Of a stretch of 64,000 nt of DNA, positions 43,129-52,183 are shown in pieces. Below the pieces are notes generated by a model. The model saw only the letters and a program-made list of their open reading frames with translations, was not told where the DNA came from and did no database searches. Source of the stretch: Altererythrobacter sp. (GTDB taxonomy: Bacteria; Pseudomonadota; Alphaproteobacteria; Sphingomonadales; Sphingomonadaceae); NCBI GenBank assembly GCA_031178065.1, contig JAPSJS010000002.1, forward strand, positions 1 through 64,000, read 5' to 3'. The stretch's first letter is position 1, and every line of letters starts with the position of its first letter. The translations under genes and the position numbers were made by a program.

Positions 43129-45114
43129 ATGAAACTGGACCTGTTTTCAGAGAGAACATCGATGCTGCAGCGGGTTCTCGGCAATATGATCGTTTCATCG
43201 GTCGGATGGCTCGGCGCGCTGCCACGGAGGACGCGGCAATTCGTCGTTGCCGCGATCGACGGCGTGTTGTGCTCGATCGCAGTTTGGATGGCCTTCTCGC
43301 TGCGGCTGGGTGAGTTCTATCGTGTGGAAACCAACATTCTGCTGGTTACGGCCGCGGCGCTGGTCTTATGGTATCCTATCGCGAGCTGGCGCGGGGTCTA
43401 CCGCTCCATCATCCGCTTCTCGGGCGCTCGTGCGATGTTCGGTCTGGGAATGGCGGTCGTCATCTACACGACACCAATGACAGTCCTTTTCTTGGCCAAT
43501 GGGTTCGCCGGGATTCCCCGCACGATCGCGTTGATTCAACCCATTATATTCCTTGCGCTGATGGCCATAAGCCGCCTGACGATCCGGTTCGTGCTGATCG
43601 ACATCGTCAACGGGCATTACGCGGACACCGCTCGCAGGGTGGTGGCCATCTATGGTGCAGGCAGTGCCGGTCAGCAGCTCGCCCTCTCGTTGCGACACGA
43701 GCCGCAGGTGCGGCTCGCAGCGTTCATCGACGATGACGTGCGCCTCGCCGGCCAGCAGCTCGACGGAGTAACGGTGCATCCGTCGACGAAGCTCGACTCC
43801 CTTTTGGATAGCAACGACATTGATGAAGTTCTGCTCGCGCTTCCTAGTGCGAGCAGAGCTCGCCGCAAGGCGATCATCCAGGCGTTACAAAAGCATCCTG
43901 TGGCGGTGCGGTCACTACCGAGTGTCGGCAATCTCATCGACGGGAAGGTGTCCGTCAGCGATCTGCGGGACGTTTCAATAGATGATCTTCTCGGACGCGA
44001 TCCCGTGCGCCCGAACGAATTGCTCATCGGGAAAACTGTGACCGGAAAACATGTCATGGTGACAGGGGCCGGCGGATCGATCGGCAGCGAACTTTGTCGC
44101 CAAATACTGCGATCCCGTCCTGCCGAGCTGATCCTGCTTGAGCGCTCGGAATACGCCCTTTACGCGATCGGGGTCGAACTGGAAGCGCTCGCGGAGTCCC
44201 TTGACGTGAGCGTACCCATAATGCCCGTCCTTGGAGACGTTGGGGATCGTGATGCTGTACGGCGGATTTTCGAGAAATGTCAGCCTGAAACGGTATTTCA
44301 CGCGGCAGCCTACAAGCATGTGCCTTTGGTTGAAAGCAATCCGGTCGCGGGCTTGCGCAACAACATATTTGGTACGTTGAATGCCTGCCTTGCGGCCGAG
44401 GAATGCGGCGTGCGCAACTTCGTCCTGATCAGCACGGACAAGGCCGTCCGACCGACGAATGTGATGGGCGCATCCAAGCGTGTGTGCGAACTGATCCTCC
44501 AGGCCCGTGCTCAGTTGCACGGGTTAAAGCGCGATCGGACGATCTTCACCATGGTGCGGTTTGGTAATGTGCTGGGATCGAGCGGCTCTGTCGTGCCGCG
44601 CTTCCAGCGTCAGATCAGGGAAGGCGGCCCCGTCACGCTCACTCACAGGGACGTCACGCGATACTTCATGACGATACCTGAAGCGGCACAGCTCGTCATC
44701 CAGGCGGGTGCGATGGCGAAGGGCGGAGAGGTCTTCGTCCTCGACATGGGTGAGCCAGTGCGCATCCTCGATCTTGCCCGAAGCATGATTCACCTGTCCG
44801 GCATGACCGTTCGTGACGAGCTGAATCCCGAAGGCGACATCGAGATATGCGAGATCGGCCTTCGTCCGGGCGAAAAGCTCTACGAGGAACTGCTCATCGG
44901 CGATAACCCCGAACCCACTGTCCATGAGCGAATTCGACGAGCGAATGAGGTTATGATTTCGTGGGGATCGCTTCAGACCACGCTCGACAGTATGAGCTTG
45001 CTCTTGAGCTGCGGCGATAGCGCTGGAGCCACTCTGCTGCTTCAGGAGTTGGTGCCCGAATATCAATCAGCCGCCGAGGGTGAGCCACTGCGCGTATCCG
45101 AAAAGGCAAGCTAA
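43129..45114 (+). CDS. CapD/FlaA1-type nucleotide-sugar 4,6-dehydratase
   Basis: A 661-residue protein with four N-terminal membrane helices, a CoA-binding-like domain (ARRVVAIYGAGSAGQQL) and a C-terminal SDR domain: TGAGGSIGSELCR (about 310), AAAYKHVPLVE, STDKAVRPTNVMGASKR. This long form (PglF/WbpM-like) converts UDP-GlcNAc to the 4-keto-6-deoxy sugar. With the PglC/D/E-like genes at 55222-57675 it would start a bacillosamine-type pathway. ATG 43129 preceded by GAGG. Confidence 0.93.
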   Translation: MKLDLFSERTSMLQRVLGNMIVSSVGWLGALPRRTRQFVVAAIDGVLCSIAVWMAFSLRLGEFYRVETNILLVTAAALVLWYPIASWRGVYRSIIRFSGARAMFGLGMAVVIYTTPMTVLFLANGFAGIPRTIALIQPIIFLALMAISRLTIRFVLIDIVNGHYADTARRVVAIYGAGSAGQQLALSLRHEPQVRLAAFIDDDVRLAGQQLDGVTVHPSTKLDSLLDSNDIDEVLLALPSASRARRKAIIQALQKHPVAVRSLPSVGNLIDGKVSVSDLRDVSIDDLLGRDPVRPNELLIGKTVTGKHVMVTGAGGSIGSELCRQILRSRPAELILLERSEYALYAIGVELEALAESLDVSVPIMPVLGDVGDRDAVRRIFEKCQPETVFHAAAYKHVPLVESNPVAGLRNNIFGTLNACLAAEECGVRNFVLISTDKAVRPTNVMGASKRVCELILQARAQLHGLKRDRTIFTMVRFGNVLGSSGSVVPRFQRQIREGGPVTLTHRDVTRYFMTIPEAAQLVIQAGAMAKGGEVFVLDMGEPVRILDLARSMIHLSGMTVRDELNPEGDIEICEIGLRPGEKLYEELLIGDNPEPTVHERIRRANEVMISWGSLQTTLDSMSLLLSCGDSAGATLLLQELVPEYQSAAEGEPLRVSEKAS

Positions 45115-45297
45115 AAGGGCCGCTGCCGACCTAGCCACCGCTTGACATGAGGGCGCGCGGGAATAAGCCGACGTTGCTATCCACGTCGCGATCTTCCCGA
45201 ACAGGAAATCCGTCAACTCGTTAGAAGCGCTTCCATCTTTTCTTGCCGCAAACGCGCTGAACCTCTGCAGGCAGTTTGAGAATGAGTACCCGGCCTT

Positions 45298-46458
45298 ATG
45301 AACGGCAATATCAAGATACTCACCATCTTCGGAACTCGGCCCGAAGCGATTAAGATGGCGCCGGTTGTCCGGGTGCTAGCCGAATCCGATGGCATCATTG
45401 CACGGGTTTGTGTGACTGCGCAGCATCGGCAGATGCTCGATCAAGTACTCGCCTTGTTCGGGATTGCGCCGGACTATGATCTAGACCTTATGAAACCGGG
45501 GCAAGATCTTACCGACATCACTTGCAATGTTCTGGCCGGTCTGCGTCCGGTATTAGGTGAGTTTCAACCCGACTTGGTCTTGGTTCATGGAGATACATCG
45601 ACCACCCTCGCGGCATCTCTGGCCGCATATTACCAGCGCATTCCGGTGGGGCACGTCGAGGCCGGTCTCAGGACGGGCGACATTCTGTCCCCGTGGCCGG
45701 AAGAGGTGAACCGTAAAGTGGCAGGTGCAATCACCCGCCTGCACTTCACTCCCACCGAACGATCACAGCGGAATCTGATAGCGGAAAACGTCAGCCGCGA
45801 ACATATCCATGTCACCGGCAACACCGTGGTCGACGCCCTACAAGATGTTGTCGTGCGGATCGAAAGTGATCGCGCGCTGGAATCGGATCTTGCCGCTCGC
45901 TTCGGCCTGAATCCGCAGAAGCGGCTGGTCCTCGTCACCGGACATCGCCGCGAAAGCTTCGGAGGTGGTTTCGAGCGAATTTGCGCGGCCCTTGCGCAGC
46001 TTGCGGAGCGCCCGGACGTGGAGATCGTCTATCCGGTCCATTTGAACCCCAACGTCAAGGGCCCGGTAGAGCGGCTGCTCTCGGGCTTGTCGAACGTACG
46101 GCTGATCGAACCTCAAGATTATCTCCCTTTCGTCTATCTGATGAACCGCGCATCCATCATTCTGACAGATTCTGGCGGCATCCAGGAAGAAGCTCCGTCG
46201 CTTGGCAAGCCAGTTCTCGTGATGCGCGATACGACCGAAAGGCCCGAAGCCGTTGACGCGGGTACCGTGCGACTGGTGGGCACCGACACCGCGCTCATAG
46301 TCGACGGCGTTTCGCGGCTGCTTGATGACCAGGAGGCATATGAAGAGATGAGTTTCGCCCACAATCCTTATGGTGACGGACAGGCGTCGAGACGGATTGT
46401 GTCTGCAATCCGGCAATGGGCTGATGCGCGCCCGGTGAAAGTAGCTGCTGCCGTATGA
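45298..46458 (+). CDS. wecB: UDP-N-acetylglucosamine 2-epimerase
   Basis: A 386-residue non-hydrolysing epimerase that makes UDP-ManNAc. [12 protein letters not shown] (about 10), [14 protein letters not shown], and [15 protein letters not shown] (about 285) are conserved. Its end overlaps wecC by four bases, so the two enzymes act in sequence toward UDP-ManNAcA. Confidence 0.96.
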   Translation: MNGNIKILTIFGTRPEAIKMAPVVRVLAESDGIIARVCVTAQHRQMLDQVLALFGIAPDYDLDLMKPGQDLTDITCNVLAGLRPVLGEFQPDLVLVHGDTSTTLAASLAAYYQRIPVGHVEAGLRTGDILSPWPEEVNRKVAGAITRLHFTPTERSQRNLIAENVSREHIHVTGNTVVDALQDVVVRIESDRALESDLAARFGLNPQKRLVLVTGHRRESFGGGFERICAALAQLAERPDVEIVYPVHLNPNVKGPVERLLSGLSNVRLIEPQDYLPFVYLMNRASIILTDSGGIQEEAPSLGKPVLVMRDTTERPEAVDAGTVRLVGTDTALIVDGVSRLLDDQEAYEEMSFAHNPYGDGQASRRIVSAIRQWADARPVKVAAAV

Positions 46459-47723
46459 CCGCGCGTTTCGAAACCATATCGGTCGTGGGTCTGGGCTACA
46501 TCGGGCTTCCGACCGCCGCGATGTTCGCCTCGCGAAAGACCAAGGTAATCGGCGTGGACGTGAACGCGCGCGCTGTCGATACCATCAATCGGGGCGAGAT
46601 CCACATTGTGGAGCCCGATCTCGACATTGCGGTGCACTCCGCCGTCACGGAAGGCTACTTGCGCGCATCCACTCAGGCTGAAGTGGCCGATGCCTTCCTG
46701 ATAGCAGTTCCTACGCCCTTTCGGGGCAACGATCACGAGCCCGATCTCAGTTATATCGAGGCTGCGGCGCGCGCGATTGCGCCGGTGTTAAGTCCCGGCA
46801 ACCTGGTGGTGCTCGAGTCCACTTCACCGGTAGGCGCGACCGAACAGCTGGCGGGCTGGCTAGCAGAGGCACGGCCGGACCTCAGCTTTCCGCAGGCCGC
46901 GGGCGATGCCTCCGATATTCGGATTGCCTATTGTCCAGAGCGTGTGCTGCCAGGCAAGGTCATGCAGGAGCTGATCCACAACGACCGGGTGATCGGCGGC
47001 ATGACACCACGGTGCTCGGACGCCGCGGTCGCGCTCTATAAGCTGTTTGTCGAGGGCGATTGCGTGGTCACCAACGCGCGAACGGCGGAGATGGCGAAGC
47101 TGACTGAGAACAGCTTTCGCGACGTCAACATCGCGTTCGCCAACGAGCTATCGGTCATATGCGACAAGCTCGATATCAACGTGTGGGAGCTCATTGCGCT
47201 CGCCAACCGTCATCCGCGGGTCAATATATTGCAGCCGGGGCCCGGCGTCGGCGGTCACTGCATCGCGGTGGACCCTTGGTTTATCGTCTCGAGAACACCG
47301 GATGAGGCGCAGCTTATCCGTGCAGCGCGCGAAGTGAACGATGCAAAGCCTCAATGGGTGCTTCGCAAGGTGCAGGAGGCGGTTGCTCACCTTCTGGAGG
47401 GGAATCCAGGCAAAAGCCCCGCTGATGTCACGGTTGCTTGTTACGGGTTGTCCTTTAAACCGGATATCGATGATCTGCGAGAGAGCCCGGCACTGGCGAT
47501 TGCGCAGGCACTTGCCGGGGCGCATGCTGGTCGGGTGCTGGTCGTCGAGCCCAACGTTGTCGCGCTTCCGGCGACGTTAGAGAGGCTTGAGCTGGTAAGC
47601 ATACAAGACGCGGCAACTGCCGACATACAGCTACTACTCGTTGATCATCGGGAGTTTCGCGCGACGACGCAGCCATCTGGGCAGATCATTGACTGTCGCG
47701 GAATCTGGGTTGGCGGCCAGTAG
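46455..47723 (+). CDS. wecC: UDP-N-acetyl-D-mannosamine dehydrogenase
   Basis: A 422-residue four-electron NAD-dependent dehydrogenase giving UDP-ManNAcA. Nucleotide motif [23 protein letters not shown], and catalytic cysteine in [14 protein letters not shown] (about residue 270). Overlaps wecB. WecC enzymes oxidise UDP-ManNAc rather than UDP-glucose; neighbouring wecB supports that substrate. Confidence 0.95.
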   Translation: MTARFETISVVGLGYIGLPTAAMFASRKTKVIGVDVNARAVDTINRGEIHIVEPDLDIAVHSAVTEGYLRASTQAEVADAFLIAVPTPFRGNDHEPDLSYIEAAARAIAPVLSPGNLVVLESTSPVGATEQLAGWLAEARPDLSFPQAAGDASDIRIAYCPERVLPGKVMQELIHNDRVIGGMTPRCSDAAVALYKLFVEGDCVVTNARTAEMAKLTENSFRDVNIAFANELSVICDKLDINVWELIALANRHPRVNILQPGPGVGGHCIAVDPWFIVSRTPDEAQLIRAAREVNDAKPQWVLRKVQEAVAHLLEGNPGKSPADVTVACYGLSFKPDIDDLRESPALAIAQALAGAHAGRVLVVEPNVVALPATLERLELVSIQDAATADIQLLLVDHREFRATTQPSGQIIDCRGIWVGGQ

Positions 47724-47766
47724 GGCTTTGTCCGATAGGTCTCTCCTGCACGGTGCGTCTGCCCTG

Positions 47767-48897
47767 ATGCGCAGAATTGTCTCTAGAAAATCGGTGGTGG
47801 GCTACCAAGCGTTGGCCGCGCTCAACGGATTTGCGTTGCCCGTGGCCGTTCCCTTGATATTCTCTCCCCAGGCGTCAGCGTCTGTCTTTCAGATGTACGC
47901 TATTGCTGTACTGTTGGCGACCATTGTCGATTGTACTGCAAATTCTATGAATGCCTCTGGGAACTCTTCAGTGCCGCTCCTGAGGTGGTCCTACGCCTTA
48001 TGCATAGCTTGGATTTTCTTCAGTCCGTTTTTAGTGATCTTTCCCGCGATCAATTTGGCCCTATCTTTGTCTATCCTCTATATTATCAATAACATGGTCG
48101 CCACTCCTGGATTAAGTCATCTGTATCCGCTCCCACCTGGGTTGCAGGCTACCTCTACTGTCGTCGTTATTATATATGCGCGTGTGACTCAATCTGATGA
48201 AGTAGCTGCATTTATCGCCATGTTATCTATATGCTTCTTTACGTCCGCAATAATTTTAATAACTATCGCCAGCAGATCTACTCATGTGAAATCTCGTCTT
48301 CCACAAAGCGGTCGAACTCTTCCGACATTCAAAGTTATATTTGAAGGAATTGCATCTAGATCCATTATACTAATTACCCAGAACCTGCTAATAGCAATTG
48401 CGCCCCTTTATTTACCTCCGTCCGACGTCGTGCTGGGGCGCGTGGCTCTTTCGGTTCAGAATATGAGTAGATATTTTAACCTTTCGCCGCTCTCCAAATT
48501 TGCGTCGGAGGTGGCTGAGTCCGGGCGCTCGTTCCGCCAAGCCCTAAGGATCGTGGCAATTTCTACACCACTAATGATTCCTGCTGCTTTCGCGCTCACC
48601 GTCTACGCGGATCTCGCGCGAATGCCGCCGACTTCCCCTTGGTGGCTGGCTGCCGGACTTGCGTTGAGCGTTTTTGTACCCTTCACTCCGCACCTCATTC
48701 TTAGTCTTCGCATTAAACGGCCGATTGCCTTGTTATTCGGGCTATCTTTCGTGGGTGGAGGGTGCCTTTTCGTGCTCCTCAATTATGCGAGAGATTTGCA
48801 GTTCATGGGGGTGTATGTGGCGATATCGTGGGCGCTGGCGATGCTTGTTTTAGGATTCGCCTATGTTGATCGACGTGACCCACGGCGAAAACCATGA
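47767..48897 (+). CDS. Wzx-like polytopic membrane protein (possible flippase)
   Basis: A 376-residue protein with about 10-12 hydrophobic segments and few charged loops; no closer family recognised. Position between sugar synthesis and a Wzy-like gene suggests the flippase for lipid-linked repeat units. It is somewhat short for Wzx. AT-richer than its surroundings, as is common for serotype-specific genes. ATG 47767 follows the wecC stop by 43 bases; ribosome site is weak. Confidence 0.6.
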   Translation: MRRIVSRKSVVGYQALAALNGFALPVAVPLIFSPQASASVFQMYAIAVLLATIVDCTANSMNASGNSSVPLLRWSYALCIAWIFFSPFLVIFPAINLALSLSILYIINNMVATPGLSHLYPLPPGLQATSTVVVIIYARVTQSDEVAAFIAMLSICFFTSAIILITIASRSTHVKSRLPQSGRTLPTFKVIFEGIASRSIILITQNLLIAIAPLYLPPSDVVLGRVALSVQNMSRYFNLSPLSKFASEVAESGRSFRQALRIVAISTPLMIPAAFALTVYADLARMPPTSPWWLAAGLALSVFVPFTPHLILSLRIKRPIALLFGLSFVGGGCLFVLLNYARDLQFMGVYVAISWALAMLVLGFAYVDRRDPRRKP

Positions 48898-50036
48898 GCC
48901 TTAAGACCGCACTTTTGTCCATTTGCGTGGCCAGCCTCGCCCTTGGCGTTGACGGGCAGAACATCGACTATGCATATATAGGTTTGGCATTTGGTTGCAT
49001 TGTATGGTTTGGGCTTATTGCGGTTTCAGGTCCGCGGAGGGGTCATTTCTCGGACGATCTGCAGATAACCAGTTTCTTGATGGCTTTATATATACTGTCA
49101 TCGTCTCTGTGGATTTTCGTACAGAAGCTTGATTATTTATCTTTGATGTCTACGGCTCCCCTTATACTGCTTCCGCTATCTTTTATATTTTTTCATGCAA
49201 TTCGTTTATCTAATTCCGAGTGGGAGGAGGTCGATGCGGATAAGGTTTGTGTGTTTGCGGCATTAATCTTTTGCTCGGTTCTGATATTCAATCATACAGC
49301 TGACTATCTGAGTGCCATAGTCACCCCAGCCCGCTTTACGTGGTTCGAGTTCCGCGCGGTGAACCCCCTTCCAATACTGGCGTCAACATTGATCGTGTGG
49401 CGACACGGAATAAGGGCGATCTGGCGCATAGATTTCGTTTTCCTAGCAGTATTTATATACGCAACTAAGTATGTAAATTGGGCCGGCCTCCTCGGAATTT
49501 CCTTCATACTTAGAGGCCTTTTTAGAGCTATGCCTAATGTGTGGTGGTCTGCAGCTCTAATGGGGGTCATTCTTGTCATCAATACGTTTGTCGCGATCTA
49601 CTGGCGGGACATCGCTGGCTTCGCGCCCGGTGAGTTCGAGCGGATCTACGAGATACAGTTTGCATATCATCAGCTCTTCGAAAATCCGGTGTTTGGTGAA
49701 GGCTTTGGCGGTTCATTTGCCAACGCAAGCCTAGAGGACAAATACAGTATGCATAACTTACTTGCATACGTTGTCGCATTCGGGGGACTGGTTGGTGTTG
49801 TTATATTCGCTTATGCGATGACCCGTTATTCACGAGCTAATCCTGGGAAGTCAGAATATTTAGTTGTAGTTTATCTCATTTTGACAGCCACTGCAGCAAG
49901 CTTTAAATTACCGTCGGTTCAACTGTATTTGGGTTTTGCCATTGCCGTCGCAGCTGCCTCGCGCCAGCAGGGTGTTCGCGTTGCGGTGTGCATAGAGCGT
50001 GACCACCCAGCGGGCGCTGCTGATCATGCGAGATGA
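48894..50036 (+). CDS. Wzy-like polymerase (second copy)
   Basis: A 380-residue integral membrane protein with about ten helices. The segment FGEGFGGSF and YSMHNLLAYVVAFGGL near residues 270-305 resembles the Wzy/O-antigen ligase loop with its HN motif. Overlaps the Wzx-like gene by four bases and the following oxidoreductase gene is about 25 bases on. AT-rich composition like its neighbour. Together they may be a transferred polymerase-flippase pair. Confidence 0.7.
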   Translation: MSLKTALLSICVASLALGVDGQNIDYAYIGLAFGCIVWFGLIAVSGPRRGHFSDDLQITSFLMALYILSSSLWIFVQKLDYLSLMSTAPLILLPLSFIFFHAIRLSNSEWEEVDADKVCVFAALIFCSVLIFNHTADYLSAIVTPARFTWFEFRAVNPLPILASTLIVWRHGIRAIWRIDFVFLAVFIYATKYVNWAGLLGISFILRGLFRAMPNVWWSAALMGVILVINTFVAIYWRDIAGFAPGEFERIYEIQFAYHQLFENPVFGEGFGGSFANASLEDKYSMHNLLAYVVAFGGLVGVVIFAYAMTRYSRANPGKSEYLVVVYLILTATAASFKLPSVQLYLGFAIAVAAASRQQGVRVAVCIERDHPAGAADHAR

Positions 50037-50059
50037 TGAATGCCATCCATGGAGATACT

Positions 50060-52183
50060 GTGAAACAAATCCTCCAAGACCTATCAACCGGAACGACTGA
50101 ATTGGTTGAATCGCCCGCTCCCATCGCGCGTCGCGGACAACTGCTGATCGACACCGCCGTTTCCCTGATCTCGGCGGGGACGGAGCGGATGCTTGTCGAC
50201 TTCGGTCGCGCCGGTCTGGTGGCCAAGGCGCGGCAACAGCCCGAGAAAGTCGCGCAGGTTCTCGACAAGGTCCGCACCGATGGCCTGCTTACGACCATCG
50301 ATGCGGTCCGCTCCAAGCTGGGGCAGCCGATACCCCTCGGCTATTGCAACGTAGGGGTTGTGCGGGAGGCGGGACGGGATGCAGACGGCTTTCGTCCCGG
50401 TGATCGGGTGGTCTCGAACGGTCCCCATGCGGACGTGGTGTCCGTGCCCAAGAACCTCTGCGCTCGCATACCGGACGGAGTAAGCGACGAGGCCGCGGCT
50501 TTCACCGTGGTCGGCGCGATCGGGCTCCAGGGTGTGCGTCTCGCACAGCCCACGCTGGGGGAGGCTTTCGTCGTGACCGGCGCCGGCCTCATTGGCCTGC
50601 TCACGGTGCAATTGCTGCGTGCGAACGGCTGCCGCGTTCTCGCCATAGATTTCGACGAGGCGAAGCTCGCTATCGCGCGGAGATACGGCGCCGAGACTTG
50701 CAACCCCGCAAAGGGAGAAGACCCCGTGGCCGCCGGTATTGCCTTCAGCCGCGGCGCCGGCGTAGATAGCGTCATCATCACCGCATCGACCAAGTCGTCG
50801 GATCCAGTGACCCAAGCGGCGCGCATGTGCCGCAAGCGGGGGCGGATCATTCTGGTCGGTGTCACCGGACTCGAGCTCAATCGTGCTGATTTCTACGAGA
50901 AGGAACTCGTCTTTCAGGTTTCCTGCTCATACGGCCCGGGGCGTTACGATTCCGACTATGAGAACAAAGGCCGGGACTATCCCTTGGCCTTTGTCCGTTG
51001 GACCGAACAGCGCAACTTCGAAGCGGTGTTGGATCTCATGGCGGCTGGCCAACTCGACGTGGAACCGCTCATCTCGCATCGCTTTCCCTTCGACCATGCG
51101 CCTGCCGCCTACGACGTGCTCGCAAGCGAGAAGAACGCGCTCGGTATCATTCTGTCCTACGGACACGCTGTCGAGGAACGGCACCATAAGGCAGTGGAAC
51201 TGACGCCAGCCCCCACCGCCACGTCTCAGCCGGTGCTCGGCGTCATCGGGGCGGGCAACTATGCCTCGCGAATGCTCATCCCCGCGTTCAAACGCGGCGG
51301 GGCGGCGCTGCACAGCATTGCGGCCCCGAGCGGCGTCAGCGGCGTCATCCATGGGCGCCGTGCTGGCTTCGCTCGAGCAATGTCCGACGCTTCGGAGCTG
51401 ATCGCCGATCCCGCGATCAATACCGTTGCAATCGCCACCCGGCACGATAGTCACGCAAGCCTCACCGCGGCGGCGCTGACTGCCGGAAAGCACGTCTTCG
51501 TGGAGAAGCCGCTTGCGCTTACGCACGACGAGTTGGCCGAAGTGCGGGCTGCCTACGCTACCGCTGGACGCCAGCTCATGGTTGGCTTCAACCGTCGTTT
51601 CGCCCCGCATGTTCAGAAGATGAAGCGGCTATTGGCGGGGGTCTCCGAACCCAAGGCGATTCTCATGGTGATGAACGCCGGAGCCATCCCTCCCGAGCAT
51701 TGGACGCAGGACCCTGCGGTGGGCGGCGGCCGTATCATCGGCGAGGCGTGTCACCATATCGACCTCATGCGCTTTCTGGTCGGGGCGCCGATCACCGCAT
51801 TCAGCGGCCGCCGAATGGGTGACAACGATGCAGTCCCGACAACGGAGGACAAGGCGAGCATCACTCTAGGATTTGCCGACGGCTCGTTCGGCGCGATCCA
51901 TTATCTCGCGAATGGAGGGGCCTCTTTCCCCAAAGAGCGTGTCGAGGTGTTCGCTGCCGGCCGGACGCTGCAGCTCGACAATTTCGTGGGATTGAAGGGA
52001 TTCAACTGGCCGGGTTTCCGGAAGCAGAGCGTCTGGCGGCAAGACAAGGGGCAGGATAATTGTGCCGCCGCCTTCTTGCGCGCCGTTGAAGGAGGGGGCG
52101 AAGCACCGATTCCGCCAGAGGAACTCTTCGAGGTAGCCGAGGTGACGATCCGGATCGCTGAGCAGCTCCGGCAGCAGGGCTGA
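50060..52183 (+). CDS. Two-domain oxidoreductase (zinc-dehydrogenase fold plus Gfo/Idh/MocA)
   Basis: A 707-residue fusion. Residues about 1-375 form a medium-chain dehydrogenase (AGTERMLVDFGRAGL, VTGAGLIGLLTVQLL); about 395-707 form a Gfo/Idh/MocA oxidoreductase (VLGVIGAGNYASRML, FVEKPLALTHDEL, GEACHHIDLMRFL). Fusions of this kind are found in polysaccharide loci next to heparinase genes. Substrate unknown; oxidation or epimerisation of a sugar is inferred. GTG 50060 matches the start of relatives; ATG 50033 is the alternative. Confidence 0.88.
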   Translation: MKQILQDLSTGTTELVESPAPIARRGQLLIDTAVSLISAGTERMLVDFGRAGLVAKARQQPEKVAQVLDKVRTDGLLTTIDAVRSKLGQPIPLGYCNVGVVREAGRDADGFRPGDRVVSNGPHADVVSVPKNLCARIPDGVSDEAAAFTVVGAIGLQGVRLAQPTLGEAFVVTGAGLIGLLTVQLLRANGCRVLAIDFDEAKLAIARRYGAETCNPAKGEDPVAAGIAFSRGAGVDSVIITASTKSSDPVTQAARMCRKRGRIILVGVTGLELNRADFYEKELVFQVSCSYGPGRYDSDYENKGRDYPLAFVRWTEQRNFEAVLDLMAAGQLDVEPLISHRFPFDHAPAAYDVLASEKNALGIILSYGHAVEERHHKAVELTPAPTATSQPVLGVIGAGNYASRMLIPAFKRGGAALHSIAAPSGVSGVIHGRRAGFARAMSDASELIADPAINTVAIATRHDSHASLTAAALTAGKHVFVEKPLALTHDELAEVRAAYATAGRQLMVGFNRRFAPHVQKMKRLLAGVSEPKAILMVMNAGAIPPEHWTQDPAVGGGRIIGEACHHIDLMRFLVGAPITAFSGRRMGDNDAVPTTEDKASITLGFADGSFGAIHYLANGGASFPKERVEVFAAGRTLQLDNFVGLKGFNWPGFRKQSVWRQDKGQDNCAAAFLRAVEGGGEAPIPPEELFEVAEVTIRIAEQLRQQG

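Noticed and set aside
45142-45170. Perfect TTGACA upstream of wecB
   Set aside because: No reasonable -10 element at 16-18 bp; the nearest A/T stretch is too close.
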